Part shown: positions 17,230 to 25,928 of the stretch, piece by piece
Position numbering within the stretch: position 1 is the first letter of the stretch
Layout: each line of letters starts with the position of its first letter
Source: Lactiplantibacillus mudanjiangensis
GTDB lineage: Bacteria; Bacillota; Bacilli; Lactobacillales; Lactobacillaceae
DNA length: 64,000 nucleotides
NCBI RefSeq assembly: GCF_005405385.1
Contig: NZ_BJDY01000002.1
Coordinates: forward strand, 372,001 to 436,000
Reading direction: 5' to 3'
Program-made: the position numbers and the translations under genes
Notes under the pieces: model-generated
Seen by the model: only the letters and a program-made list of their open reading frames with translations
Database searches by the model: none
What the model was told of the DNA's origin: nothing

Positions 17230-19788
17230 TCATTTTTTTGATTTCGACTTCAACTGGCGTCGGCGCCAATTGTCACCAGCGAAACCAAGTAGACCGATTA
17301 AACTGAGGCCACTGCCCAATAATAACCCAGGGGCATGGTACTGCAGAATAACCGTGTTTTTCCCACTGGTAATTGGAATGGCGGTTAACCCACCTAACGT
17401 TTTTTGTAACGTCACCGATTTCCCATTAACTTGTGCCTGCCAACCACGATCATATGGCAGGGCGACGTAAAGCCAATGTGCACCAGTAGGGTTAGTCATG
17501 GACCCCGTAAGCTTCGTGGTCAACCCGCGAGCACTATATTGTGGGACCCATTGTGTTGACTTTAAGGCTTGATAAACTTGTTGGAACTGTGCCGAGTTTA
17601 AACTGGCTAAGCGAACTTTAGGTTGTAATTGTCGATGTTTTGTCTTGAAGCTTAACGTTACCGTCGATCCTTTGCTAAAGGTGCCAAGATTTAACAGGAG
17701 CCGATGATGATTGGCTTCGACACTAGGGGCAATGCGCTTACCATTGACAGTGAATGTTGAATATTTGGTAACGCCACTCGTATCATCATAGTAGAGCGGG
17801 CCCGTCGTATTTACTTTTAGTTGTACGGTGTGATAGTACCGATAAACTTTAGCTTGCGGTGCCGGTGTGACTTGATCATGTTGCACGGTAGCATCTTGAT
17901 AGTAAGCGGTTGTTGATAGCCGCAACCGTTGTAAGATAGTTTCTTGATTCGTTAGGGCATGCGTAGCGGATAACTTAACTTGATTGAGCTGCGCATTAAC
18001 GGCAAATCCCATGCCTAAATAAGTCGGATTACGGCGTGTTTTTGCTTGACCGTTGGCATTTAGGACAATATCATATTTGATTCCTAGTAACATTGCACTA
18101 ACCGGTGTTAAGCCTTGCGAACTAATCCGCCGAGCGTTTTTGCTGTAAAGTCCTAATGATTTTAAGGTGACACGCGTTTGTTCAGTCAATGTCGAGCTAT
18201 AATCGTTAATGTCGTGAAAGTTAAACAACAGGGGATCGTTGTAATTATTGTACTTTTCTTGATAAGCCCGATTAATCAGCGTGTTGGCGTTATCGACGCG
18301 ATAGAGTTGACCATCCGGATCATTAACTGATTGCATTTGTTTTGCTTCAGTTTGATAGGCAGATTGATAAGTCCGTTGACTGCCAAATGGAGTCGTCCGC
18401 ATACTGAGCAGCAAATTAGCCGCCACTTCACTGGCAACTAAACAGGTGATTAAGATTGGCCGTAGCCGCCAAGTCAGAAATAAGACCAAGGCACTAATCA
18501 CCACGTAGGCTTGGCTTGATAGGAACACATGCGGGGTGACCGCCGTTTTAAGGACGCGATTCGCCATCCAACCAATGATAAGCAGACCGATCAATCCAAT
18601 CGGTAATCCGACTTGCCAGCGTTTAGCCACTTGATGGGGATCAGCTTGCCAACCTGCAAATGCGATCATGATCATGACAAAGCTAAAGAAGAAGGCGTCA
18701 CGGAACGGAAAACCGGCGGGTTGTTGAAACATGTGCCAAACCGTATCGAGCAACCGAACGCCCATACTAAGTAGTAAGGCCACTAGTAATCCTGCCGCGG
18801 CCCATTTTTGTGAGCGTTTGATTAGAGGGTGAACGAAGTAAGTGCCGACTAATAAGACGACCACCGTGGTGCTGAAAAGTGTTGGCGCGTGACTCAAACG
18901 ATCACTGTAATTGCTAGCGCCCACAGCCAGTTGACTTAAAACATTGAGCCGATACTGAGCTGCTAACAAAAAGTTCTGTTGACTGTTGGTGGTTTTAGCG
19001 GTTTCGAGCATCCCTAAAGCCGTTGGTAACAATAAGAATAACGTACTGAGACCGCTCAAGCCGGCTGTTAAAATAATTTGTCCAAGCCGATGGCGGCGTT
19101 CATATAGACTGGTCCAAAAGGTCTGGTCAGGAGCTTTAGTCATCATTAATTGATAAACTAAGTAATAAATGATGAATAGACAGGTCATGTAGCCTAAATA
19201 AAAATCAGTCACAATGCTGACCCATAACCAACCAAAGAAGGCCCCGCCATGTCCAGTAGCAAGTAAGTGGTCGAGACCTTTTAAGATCAAGGGTAACCAG
19301 ATTAACGCGTCTAACCACATCAGGTCAAAATAGTTCATGGCGACAAAGCCACAGAGACTGAATGCTAATCCGAAGATACTAGCTTCCCAGCGAGTCGTGT
19401 GAAAATGCGCTTGTAAAAAGATCGTCATTGTCACAGCAATCGCAACAATCTTAGCCATTAAAACGACCGTAATGCCTGTCGGTAGTTGTGCCGGCTGAAA
19501 TAGTAAGATGATGAGATTAAATGGACTCATCAGGTAATAAGCGATCGTTGGAATTGCTGTACTACCAAGTGACTGTGAGAACGAAAATAATTGAAAGTTA
19601 TGCGCTAAAATGGCATGTCGATAAGCCGTAAAAAACGATAAATATTGTGTGCCCATATCACTGATTAAAAAGTTACGATCACCAAATGGAGTGAGCTGTT
19701 TTTGCCATAAAACGGCACTGATGACTAATAAGGCTAAGCCACCAGCTATGAGTGGTCCTAACCACCGCTGTTGTCCCTTGACTTCCAT
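17230..19788 (-). CDS. YfhO-family polytopic membrane glycosyltransferase-like protein
   Basis: The 852-residue protein has about 12-13 hydrophobic segments in its first 470 residues, a large extracellular region (about 490-820) and a last helix with an 'NWRRRQLKSKSKK' tail. The N-terminal 'FGDRNFLISDMGTQYLSFF' carries the acidic loop residue expected of GT-C folds. This is the YfhO (DUF/PF09586) family. In Bacillus subtilis (CsbB/YfhO) and Listeria (GtlA/GtlB) such proteins pair with a GtrB-type enzyme to put sugars on lipoteichoic acid. The role here is inferred from family and neighbourhood. It is followed closely (31 bp upstream) by the PAP2 gene, which probably leads the operon. Confidence 0.88.
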   Translation of the reverse strand: MEVKGQQRWLGPLIAGGLALLVISAVLWQKQLTPFGDRNFLISDMGTQYLSFFTAYRHAILAHNFQLFSFSQSLGSTAIPTIAYYLMSPFNLIILLFQPAQLPTGITVVLMAKIVAIAVTMTIFLQAHFHTTRWEASIFGLAFSLCGFVAMNYFDLMWLDALIWLPLILKGLDHLLATGHGGAFFGWLWVSIVTDFYLGYMTCLFIIYYLVYQLMMTKAPDQTFWTSLYERRHRLGQIILTAGLSGLSTLFLLLPTALGMLETAKTTNSQQNFLLAAQYRLNVLSQLAVGASNYSDRLSHAPTLFSTTVVVLLVGTYFVHPLIKRSQKWAAAGLLVALLLSMGVRLLDTVWHMFQQPAGFPFRDAFFFSFVMIMIAFAGWQADPHQVAKRWQVGLPIGLIGLLIIGWMANRVLKTAVTPHVFLSSQAYVVISALVLFLTWRLRPILITCLVASEVAANLLLSMRTTPFGSQRTYQSAYQTEAKQMQSVNDPDGQLYRVDNANTLINRAYQEKYNNYNDPLLFNFHDINDYSSTLTEQTRVTLKSLGLYSKNARRISSQGLTPVSAMLLGIKYDIVLNANGQAKTRRNPTYLGMGFAVNAQLNQVKLSATHALTNQETILQRLRLSTTAYYQDATVQHDQVTPAPQAKVYRYYHTVQLKVNTTGPLYYDDTSGVTKYSTFTVNGKRIAPSVEANHHRLLLNLGTFSKGSTVTLSFKTKHRQLQPKVRLASLNSAQFQQVYQALKSTQWVPQYSARGLTTKLTGSMTNPTGAHWLYVALPYDRGWQAQVNGKSVTLQKTLGGLTAIPITSGKNTVILQYHAPGLLLGSGLSLIGLLGFAGDNWRRRQLKSKSKK

Positions 19789-19819
19789 GATTGTTCAACC
19801 CCAATTCTCTTCTAGCTGA

Positions 19820-20491
19820 TTATTTTAAAGGTTGCTTTTGCCGCCGTTGTAAAAACGCGAGTACTGGTGATGACCAGTGCCAGAACCAAGTTTGGGCAAG
19901 TTGCCAGCAACCACTGGCTAAACACACGCTGCCAATCGTGTCAGTCGCGTAGTGATCACGTAAATAAACGCGCGCCACCATGACGATTACGATCCAACCA
20001 AGTCCCAAAACGCCTAATCCCAGTTGTAACGGCCAAGTCTTGAGATAGGCATGGCTCAACGTTAATAGGATACTAAAGAGTAGCACCGTCCCAAAAACGT
20101 GACCACTTGGAAAACTGTAGCCGGAATCGGCAAGTAGTTGCTGAGTGGGGCGCGAACGTTTGAATAGTTCTTTGCAGATAAAGGCGACACCATCACCACC
20201 TACCATTGTGGTGATGACCAATAACCCAACTAAACGCTGATGTTGCCAATAAAGCGCAACCGCAACTAAGAGGGCGATCAATAACGTCACCAATGGACTG
20301 GCTAAGGTCGTGACAATTGTGAAAAAGTGGGTCATTGAATCAGTGTTTAAAGTGGCGATGGCTTGAAAAGCATTTTGGTCAACGGTCTGTAGAATTCCCG
20401 CATTGACTTGAACCAGAATCGCCAAGATGGCGAAAAGACCAAACCATGACCAAGCTAACGATGTCGAATTGACTGACTTTCTTATTACCAT
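19820..20491 (-). CDS. PAP2-family membrane phosphatase
   Basis: The 223-residue protein has about six membrane helices and the three phosphatase motifs: 'KELFKRSRP', 'PSGHV' and 'ARVYLRDHYATD'. It belongs to the group that dephosphorylates undecaprenyl pyrophosphate or phosphatidylglycerol phosphate on the outer face of the membrane. ATG 20491 has GGGAGG 7-12 bases upstream; a longer start at 20515 is possible but has no comparable site. It lies just upstream of and in line with the YfhO-type gene. A link to undecaprenyl carrier recycling is likely but not proven. Confidence 0.87.
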   Translation of the reverse strand: MVIRKSVNSTSLAWSWFGLFAILAILVQVNAGILQTVDQNAFQAIATLNTDSMTHFFTIVTTLASPLVTLLIALLVAVALYWQHQRLVGLLVITTMVGGDGVAFICKELFKRSRPTQQLLADSGYSFPSGHVFGTVLLFSILLTLSHAYLKTWPLQLGLGVLGLGWIVIVMVARVYLRDHYATDTIGSVCLASGCWQLAQTWFWHWSSPVLAFLQRRQKQPLK

Positions 20492-20607
20492 AATTTTCCT
20501 CCCATAAATAAACAACCATTTGCAAACGTTTTGTTAAGCTAATTTTTTTTGACGCAAATTGAATCTGGTTTACTTTTTTTCTCAACTGACTTGCGGTTAT
20601 AATCAAA

Positions 20608-20624
20608 CTCAAGTTTAACTTGAG
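20608..20624. promoter_or_regulatory. Perfect 17-bp palindrome between divergent operons
   Basis: CTCAAGTTTAACTTGAG is a perfect dyad with 8-bp arms and a single central base. It lies between the PAP2 gene (leftward) and the GT2 gene at 20826 (rightward), a position suited to an operator controlling one or both. Confidence 0.5.
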
Positions 20625-20686
20625 TGACCCTCAGTGCTAACCGGTTGATAACGAACAATTGCTATTATAGGAAAACCCAGTTAAGA

Positions 20687-20755
20687 CAACTACTCAGAAA
20701 AAAGAAATGTTTTCTGAAAATTTCTCAGATGCGTTTCAGGCAAACTGAGTAGTTG
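20687..20755 (+). promoter_or_regulatory. Long-range inverted repeat in the 5' region of the GT2 gene
   Basis: CAACTACTCAG (20687-20697) is perfectly complementary to CTGAGTAGTTG (20745-20755); the 47-nt interval contains further pairings such as TCAGAAAA/TTTTCTGA. There is no T run, so it is not a terminator. It could be a structured leader or an operator pair. Confidence 0.45.
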
Positions 20756-20825
20756 CATGGAGTGAAGATGCGTATATTAATGATCGTACTTTGAGTTAGG
20801 TTCAAAATCATAAGGGGGCTTATTA

Positions 20826-21821
20826 ATGCCAGCACTACGGTTAACAGTCATTGTGCCATGCTATAACGAAGCTGACGTTTTACCAAAATCAGCGGCTGTT
20901 TTAGGTGAGGTCTTACGACACTTAATGAAAACAGAACAGATTAGTCGTCAAAGCAAATTGTTATTTGTCGATGATGGGAGCAGCGACCAAACATGGCGCT
21001 TGATCCAACGGCTTGAAACGCAAGATTCGATGTATACCGGTTTGAAGTTTAGTCGGAATTTTGGCCATCAAAATGCCTTGATGGCGGGAATGAAAGTGGC
21101 TGGACCAGTATCCGATGCCATTATTACCATTGATGCAGACTTACAAGATGATCCCGCCTTAATTGCTAAAATGGTGGTTCGATTTAAATCCGGCAGTGAT
21201 ATCGTCTTGGGGGTTCGTAACGATCGTCAAAGTGATTCGTTTTTCAAACGTTGGACGGCCGAAACTTTTTATCGGGGAATGCGTAGAATTGGGGTACAGT
21301 TAGTACCAGATCATGCGGATTATCGGTTGTTAAGTCGCCGAGCAGTAGCGGCGTTAATGCAATATTCAGAAACCAATTTATTCTTGCGCGGGATCATTCC
21401 GCAATTAGGGTTGCCGACCAGTAAACTGTACTATCAACGTCAGCCACGATTTGCCGGTGAATCAAAGTATCCTTTTAAAAAGATGGTCGCGTTTGCGATG
21501 GACGGTATTACCTCATTCTCGATTGCCCCGATTAAAGCCATCATGTCAGCCGGCATCATCGTGATTGCGATCAGCCTAGGCATGTTAGTGTACGCCGGTG
21601 TGCGTTTTTTAACCGGCGATGTCTTGAATGGGTGGACGTCATTAATGATGAGTGTTTGGTTTTTAGGTGGCGTTCAATTGATTGGTATTAGCATTATTGG
21701 TGAATATTTAGGTAAGGTCTTTGCGGAAGTCAAGCATCGACCACGTTATATTATTGAAACTGATGACTACTCGCGGGACCAGCAACCGCTACTAGTCGCA
21801 ATTGCGGCTGGGCAAAAGTAG
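20826..21821 (+). CDS. GtrB-type polyprenyl-phosphate glycosyltransferase (GT2), second copy
   Basis: The 331-residue protein has the same architecture as the 13866 product: GT2 opening 'LTVIVPCYNEADVLPKS', 'FVDDGSSDQTW', metal motif 'DADLQDDPALI', two C-terminal membrane helices (about 235-260 and 275-295) and 'GEYLGKVFAEVKHRPRYI'. It should attach a sugar to undecaprenyl phosphate. The next gene begins one base after its stop codon, so the membrane protein at 21823 is its probable partner. The two GtrB proteins differ enough to be distinct enzymes, perhaps with different sugars. Confidence 0.88.
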   Translation: MPALRLTVIVPCYNEADVLPKSAAVLGEVLRHLMKTEQISRQSKLLFVDDGSSDQTWRLIQRLETQDSMYTGLKFSRNFGHQNALMAGMKVAGPVSDAIITIDADLQDDPALIAKMVVRFKSGSDIVLGVRNDRQSDSFFKRWTAETFYRGMRRIGVQLVPDHADYRLLSRRAVAALMQYSETNLFLRGIIPQLGLPTSKLYYQRQPRFAGESKYPFKKMVAFAMDGITSFSIAPIKAIMSAGIIVIAISLGMLVYAGVRFLTGDVLNGWTSLMMSVWFLGGVQLIGISIIGEYLGKVFAEVKHRPRYIIETDDYSRDQQPLLVAIAAGQK

Positions 21822-21822
21822 G

Positions 21823-23859
21823 ATGCAACGGGGCTTTAAAGGATTTAACTGGTTGGCTGCTGGCATTTTATGCTGGGCGTTGATTGTTGCCAGTACGCGA
21901 CCAGTGACGTTCTTTGCCGATCGAAATTGGGTCAAACCGGGCGTGATGTTAATTCTGGCTGGCGGTCTATTACTCGCTTGGCATGGTGGACGTCAATGGA
22001 TACGGTCATGGTCAGCACGCACGTATCGACGCGTATTAGTAGGGTTATTCATCTTGATCCTTTTGGTTCAAGGATTAGTCGCGTGGCAATTTGTAGATGT
22101 TGGTCGTGCTGATAGCTACTTTGTTCGTAATCAGGCGATCGCGATCGCTCATGGACAAACAACGTGGCCTCATTATTTTGCCGTTTACCCGAACAACGTC
22201 AATTACACGTTAGTTGCGAGCTTAAGCCTAAAAGGATTGTTAAGTCTGGGCATTAATCCACCATGGCTGATACTAAACTTAGGCCGCTTTTTATGGGTAG
22301 ATTTAGCACTGGTTGCTGGGTGTTATTTATTATGGACGTGGCATCACTGGCAACCAGGGGCATTAAGTTTCATGCTGATTTGGTTGGGTAGTGTGCCCAT
22401 CTACGCTTATGCGTTATTTGCCTATACTGATGCGATCGTCCTACCAATACCACTTTTAAGCCTAGCACTAGGGGTCTGGACTAAACGACATACTGGTTGG
22501 CAACGTTGGATCGGCGGGTTAAGCGGGCTATTGTTATTTAGCTTTGGTGTTTGGCTTAAAAGTAATTTAATTGTGGTCTGGATCGCGGTGATGCTGATTT
22601 TATTAATTGCTGTGATTCGGCACCACTGGCATTGGGCTTGGCCAGTACTTGCTATTTTAACGCTAAGTGGCTGGTGGTTGGGCTTTCATTTGTGGGCGCA
22701 GGCTAGTGGCTATCACCGTCAAACTCAGGACGCTTTACCGGCAACCAGCTGGATTGCAATGAGTTTGAATCCACAATTAGCTGGGCAATATAACTATACT
22801 GATTTTAATCAAGTCAATCGCCAACCAACCGCAACTGCGAAAAAGGCCACAACTCAAGCAATGATTAAACAACGCCTGCAACAGTTGGGGATTAGTGGTG
22901 GATTACAACATTTGCTACAAAAATTTCGTGTTTTTTGGGCAACTGGTGATTTTGATAGCTTTAGATTAACGACACAATGGATTCGGGCACCGCAATGGTT
23001 CTTAAATCATCAACGTGCGATTCAATTCTGGTTAGTAACCTGGACCCAGGCAATCTTTCTATGCTTATTAATAGGCAGTCTGTGGACATGGTTTTCAGCC
23101 AAGCAGCATCAGTTAAGTTTGGGATACTTGGCTTTAATCGTCATCGGCTTAACCGTTTTTCACGTTGTCTTTTGGGAAGTTGAGGCCCGTTATGCGGTAC
23201 CGTTACTGCCGATTTTAATGTTACTAGCCAGTGATGCTACCGCGACTGTGCCAACATGGTCGTGGTTACGTGAGGGCAATCATCGTTGGTTAGTCAGTTG
23301 GTTGATGGTCTTAGGTGTTAGTTTCAGTGGCATCAGCATTTTAAAGACGACGCAAACAACGTCTACCGTAGCTTCAGTTGTTGCCCGTCAAGGTAACGGT
23401 GCCTATTTCAAAGTCACCACGGCCACGTTACCGGCGCATCAAACCGTCACCTTGAAACTTCCGATTAACCATCGTCATAATCAGCTTGAATTAGTACCAG
23501 CATCCCATCAGGGTAAGGTCCAACTCACTTTGCAACAAGCTGGTCAGGTCATTAAACGAGTCACTGGTACCCCGAAGCAAGTGGCTAAGATCGCTTACCA
23601 GACTTGTCCGGCCGGAACATTGGTCGTGACCATTAAGAACTTAGGGCATAAGGCCATTCACTATCAAGCGGCGACCACTAATTATAATCAACGCACGGGA
23701 CACGTATTGACGCGTTCACAACTGGCTTGGCGTTATTTTGTCCTTGATCATCGTCCAGCTCAAGCCTTGACACGATTACGTACCATAGGGTTGAATTTGT
23801 TACTTTGGTTAGTCATTGTTTTAATCAGTTTGTGGTGGCAACCGCGACAATTAGATTGA
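21823..23859 (+). CDS. Polytopic GT-C-like membrane glycosyltransferase
   Basis: The 678-residue protein has about 12 hydrophobic segments and an extracytoplasmic C-terminal region (about 530-640) before a last helix. After the second helix it has 'DVGRADSYFVRNQAIAIAHG', which resembles the acidic first loop of PMT/ArnT-like GT-C enzymes using polyprenyl-phosphate sugars. I could not name a precise family. ATG 21823 is one base past the upstream stop, indicating translational coupling; a TTG at 21802 inside the upstream gene is an alternative start. Inferred role: transfer of the sugar made by the 20826 enzyme to a wall or membrane polymer. Confidence 0.75.
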   Translation: MQRGFKGFNWLAAGILCWALIVASTRPVTFFADRNWVKPGVMLILAGGLLLAWHGGRQWIRSWSARTYRRVLVGLFILILLVQGLVAWQFVDVGRADSYFVRNQAIAIAHGQTTWPHYFAVYPNNVNYTLVASLSLKGLLSLGINPPWLILNLGRFLWVDLALVAGCYLLWTWHHWQPGALSFMLIWLGSVPIYAYALFAYTDAIVLPIPLLSLALGVWTKRHTGWQRWIGGLSGLLLFSFGVWLKSNLIVVWIAVMLILLIAVIRHHWHWAWPVLAILTLSGWWLGFHLWAQASGYHRQTQDALPATSWIAMSLNPQLAGQYNYTDFNQVNRQPTATAKKATTQAMIKQRLQQLGISGGLQHLLQKFRVFWATGDFDSFRLTTQWIRAPQWFLNHQRAIQFWLVTWTQAIFLCLLIGSLWTWFSAKQHQLSLGYLALIVIGLTVFHVVFWEVEARYAVPLLPILMLLASDATATVPTWSWLREGNHRWLVSWLMVLGVSFSGISILKTTQTTSTVASVVARQGNGAYFKVTTATLPAHQTVTLKLPINHRHNQLELVPASHQGKVQLTLQQAGQVIKRVTGTPKQVAKIAYQTCPAGTLVVTIKNLGHKAIHYQAATTNYNQRTGHVLTRSQLAWRYFVLDHRPAQALTRLRTIGLNLLLWLVIVLISLWWQPRQLD

Positions 23860-23872
23860 TAAGTCAAAAAGA

Positions 23873-23901
23873 GTGGGGCAAAAGACGGTCCTTTGCCCCA
23901 C
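23873..23901 (+). repeat. Hairpin without T run
   Basis: GTGGGGCAAA and TTTGCCCCAC form a perfect 10-bp stem 13 bp after the stop of the GT-C gene. The right arm joins directly to a short sequence repeated at 49633. Confidence 0.6.
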
Positions 23902-23926
23902 GTTTCGACTATAAATATTCAGAGAT

Positions 23927-23962
23927 AAAAAAAGGTTTGGGCTAAATGTCCAAACCTTTTTT
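23927..23962. terminator. Bidirectional intrinsic terminator
   Basis: AAAAAAGGTTTGG and CCAAACCTTTTTT form a perfect stem between the convergent genes ending at 23859 and 24016. Confidence 0.9.
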
Positions 23963-24015
23963 CTGACTTACAAGGAATAATCGAGTTACAAAATTTTGAC
24001 TTAGTTGGCTTTTAA

Positions 24016-24285
24016 TTAGGCCGGTTTATGTTGAGATAACTTGCGGTAACCGAAGTAGCATTGAGTAGCGGTCAAAATGACGTTAAGCCAATTTAACGCT
24101 TGGAACCAGCCGCTTAAGTTTGCAACTGAAGTCCCACCGTAAAAGACGCCGAAGCCCCAAACTAGTGCCACAACATTGATCCAAACAAACGTTTTCTGTA
24201 GTTGTTGATTGTCTAAATCAAACCACATCCAAATCGCATTAACCACAAACCAAACAGCTAAAATCCAAAAACTCCAAGTAAACAT
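24016..24285 (-). CDS. Small three-helix membrane protein, unknown function
   Basis: The 89-residue protein is almost entirely hydrophobic, with three predicted helices ('FWILAVWFVVNAIWMWF', 'TFVWINVVALVWGFGVFYGG', 'ALNWLNVILTATQCYFGY') and a short basic tail. ATG 24285 follows GAGGT; an upstream start at 24306 is possible. It is divergent from the TetR gene at 24513, with a long perfect inverted repeat between them, so it is a likely target of that regulator. No family is recognised with confidence. Confidence 0.7.
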   Translation of the reverse strand: MFTWSFWILAVWFVVNAIWMWFDLDNQQLQKTFVWINVVALVWGFGVFYGGTSVANLSGWFQALNWLNVILTATQCYFGYRKLSQHKPA

Positions 24286-24392
24286 CGCGATGACCTCGAT
24301 TCTCACTTAAATTTGAAAGGAACTTTGCCCCTTCAACAATTACATCATAGCGCGGTCTAATTGATGTGGACACTAGTAAAAAGTAAGAAACT

Positions 24393-24436
24393 GTTGGTTT
24401 TCGAACAGTTAACGGGGGCAGTGTTCGAAAACCAAC
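24393..24436. promoter_or_regulatory. Perfect 15-bp inverted repeat, candidate TetR operator
   Basis: GTTGGTTTTCGAACA (24393-24407) and TGTTCGAAAACCAAC (24422-24436) are exact reverse complements separated by 14 bp. They lie between a divergent membrane-protein gene and a TetR gene and have no T run. Confidence 0.6.
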
Positions 24437-24449
24437 ATAAACTTATGAA

Positions 24450-24477
24450 TTGGGTTTATTTTTATCGTGAGTATGCT
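24450..24477 (+). promoter_or_regulatory. Candidate promoter of the TetR gene
   Basis: TTGGGT, 16 bp, TATGCT; 35 bp upstream of the start codon and 13 bp beyond the inverted repeat. Confidence 0.4.
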
Positions 24478-24512
24478 ACGATGACATCAAGATAGAATAA
24501 GGGGTTTAAAAA

Positions 24513-25076
24513 ATGACAAAAGATGTCCGCAAGCTTAAAACGGAACGGGATATTCAACGCGCCATGTTACAACTATTGACGACTAAAAACTTTCGTCAAA
24601 TGACAGTCGCGGATATTTGCCAAGCATCATTAACTAGTCGTTCAACGTTTTATGCGCATTACTTAGATAAATATGACTTATTAGATCAACTGGTTGCTAA
24701 GTATCAGTTGATTTTCACTCAGAAAGTCCATCTACGATTTGAACAAATGATTGCCGGTGAGATCGATGCTTTGGTCAAAGGCTTATTGGCGGATATGGCG
24801 GATAATCGGGAGGCCATTCGGATTTTATTTACGGTTCATGAACCAGCGGCTGACTTAGAAGCCGGGTTCCATGATCAATTGTTAGCTGAATGGCAACGCT
24901 TTATTCAAGAAAAAAGCCCAACAATGACCGCCCCAGCTGAGCTAATTGCTGCTATGGGGACGAATGTTCAAATGACCGTCATTGAATGGGCCTTAACGCA
25001 TGGCGACACATCGATTGATGTTGTGGCTGATGCAGTTAATACAATTCGTGGTGCAGTGTTACGCCAAATTAATTGA
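24513..25076 (+). CDS. TetR/AcrR family transcriptional regulator
   Basis: The 187-residue protein has the TetR helix-turn-helix at residues 8-55 ('FRQMTVADICQASLTSRSTFYAHYLDKYDLLDQ'), and a C-terminal helical domain of the type common in lactobacillar TetR proteins. The start ATG 24513 follows AAGGGG. It is divergent from the small membrane protein at 24016, and the perfect inverted repeat between them is a good operator candidate. A hairpin terminator follows. The inducer is unknown. Confidence 0.88.
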   Translation: MTKDVRKLKTERDIQRAMLQLLTTKNFRQMTVADICQASLTSRSTFYAHYLDKYDLLDQLVAKYQLIFTQKVHLRFEQMIAGEIDALVKGLLADMADNREAIRILFTVHEPAADLEAGFHDQLLAEWQRFIQEKSPTMTAPAELIAAMGTNVQMTVIEWALTHGDTSIDVVADAVNTIRGAVLRQIN

Positions 25077-25084
25077 GTGCAAAC

Positions 25085-25112
25085 AAAAAAGCGTTTGGTT
25101 AAACGCTTTTTT
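25085..25112 (+). terminator. Intrinsic terminator
   Basis: AAAAAAGCGTTT, GGTT loop, AAACGCTTTTTTT. Confidence 0.9.
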
Positions 25113-25130
25113 TGTCGGTTGCTTTAAAAA

Positions 25131-25495
25131 CTAAAGCTTGAAAGATGATTAGCGTAGTAAAAAATCTACTAGTATTGGCCTGAGTCATGCTAAATTAGTC
25201 ACCTACGTCAGCCAGTGATTCTGCCGGCTGTGGAGACCGGCTCCAGCCAAAGTGCGGGCTTCCACCTCGCTTTTAAGCCTAGCCAAAGCCGCTAGTCTCA
25301 AAAGTCGTCCACATCGTAAAGTCCGGGAAAACCATTCGAACTAACGATGTCGTCACGGCCGGCGCCATCACTGGCTGACTCCGGTTATATCGTGCACACA
25401 AATTGAATTAGAAATCGTTATTATAACCGAGAGTGAGACCATCTTGAGCCTGAACGTTAGGTGGCAAGTCGGTCTATTTTTGATCAGTGTCCCGT
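25131..25495 (-). mobile_element. MITE-like element, copy C (inverted, one end missing)
   Basis: Read on the minus strand, this 365-bp stretch matches copies A and D, including the 'CTTGCCACCTA' segment, the GGTTATA region, the covarying hairpin (25311-25350) and the final 'CTTTCAAGCTTTAG'. In window orientation it starts CTAAAGCTTGAAAG at 25131. The other terminal repeat is absent: similarity fades about 70 bp short, at the stop codon of gtrA. It is therefore truncated, and internally shorter than A and D. Confidence 0.7.
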
Positions 25496-25499
25496 CACA

Positions 25500-25913
25500 T
25501 TAGTGATTGTTGTTAAAAATAAGATATTTACTGAAAAACCAATTAATCATAACGATCAAGATTTGATCAATCAATTTGACGATTAAAGGTGATCTTGCTA
25601 ATAGGCTAATCCCGATTAACATAATCAATTCATCTAATCCTAAACTTAGTAGGCGATACCAAAGAAATTGAAGACTTTCTTTCAAACGAGCTGACCAACT
25701 TTGAGCACTTGTTTCAAAGACCCATTGTCGGTTGGTAAAATAAGCAAAAATTACTGACCCTAACCATGCCAAAGCATTACTAAACAAATAGGGGACACTC
25801 AATTTGGTTAAACCGGCAAATAACGCTAGGTTAATGAGTGTCGTTAGCCCACCAAAAACTAAATAAGCCAAGACACGCTGATAGCGACGCCAGTAATTTG
25901 TTAATCGTTGCAT
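25500..25913 (-). CDS. GtrA-family small membrane protein (polyprenyl-linked sugar flippase)
   Basis: The 137-residue protein has four membrane helices and the GtrA family look: 'VLAYLVFGGLTTLINLALF', 'NALAWLGSVIFAYFTNRQWVFE' and a C-terminal 'INWFFSKYLIFN'. GtrA proteins are thought to flip undecaprenyl-phosphate-linked sugars across the membrane. It lies 15 bp behind the DedA gene and probably shares its mRNA. Together with the two GtrB-type enzymes and two GT-C-like proteins in the same 13 kb it would complete a GtrA/GtrB/transferase route. The stop codon abuts the broken end of element C. Confidence 0.88.
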   Translation of the reverse strand: MQRLTNYWRRYQRVLAYLVFGGLTTLINLALFAGLTKLSVPYLFSNALAWLGSVIFAYFTNRQWVFETSAQSWSARLKESLQFLWYRLLSLGLDELIMLIGISLLARSPLIVKLIDQILIVMINWFFSKYLIFNNNH

Positions 25914-25928
25914 TCGTTAGTCACCACC

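Noticed and set aside
20379-20612. 77-codon minus frame at the 5' end of the PAP2 gene
   Set aside because: It overlaps the PAP2 coding start in another frame and reads through its ribosome binding site.
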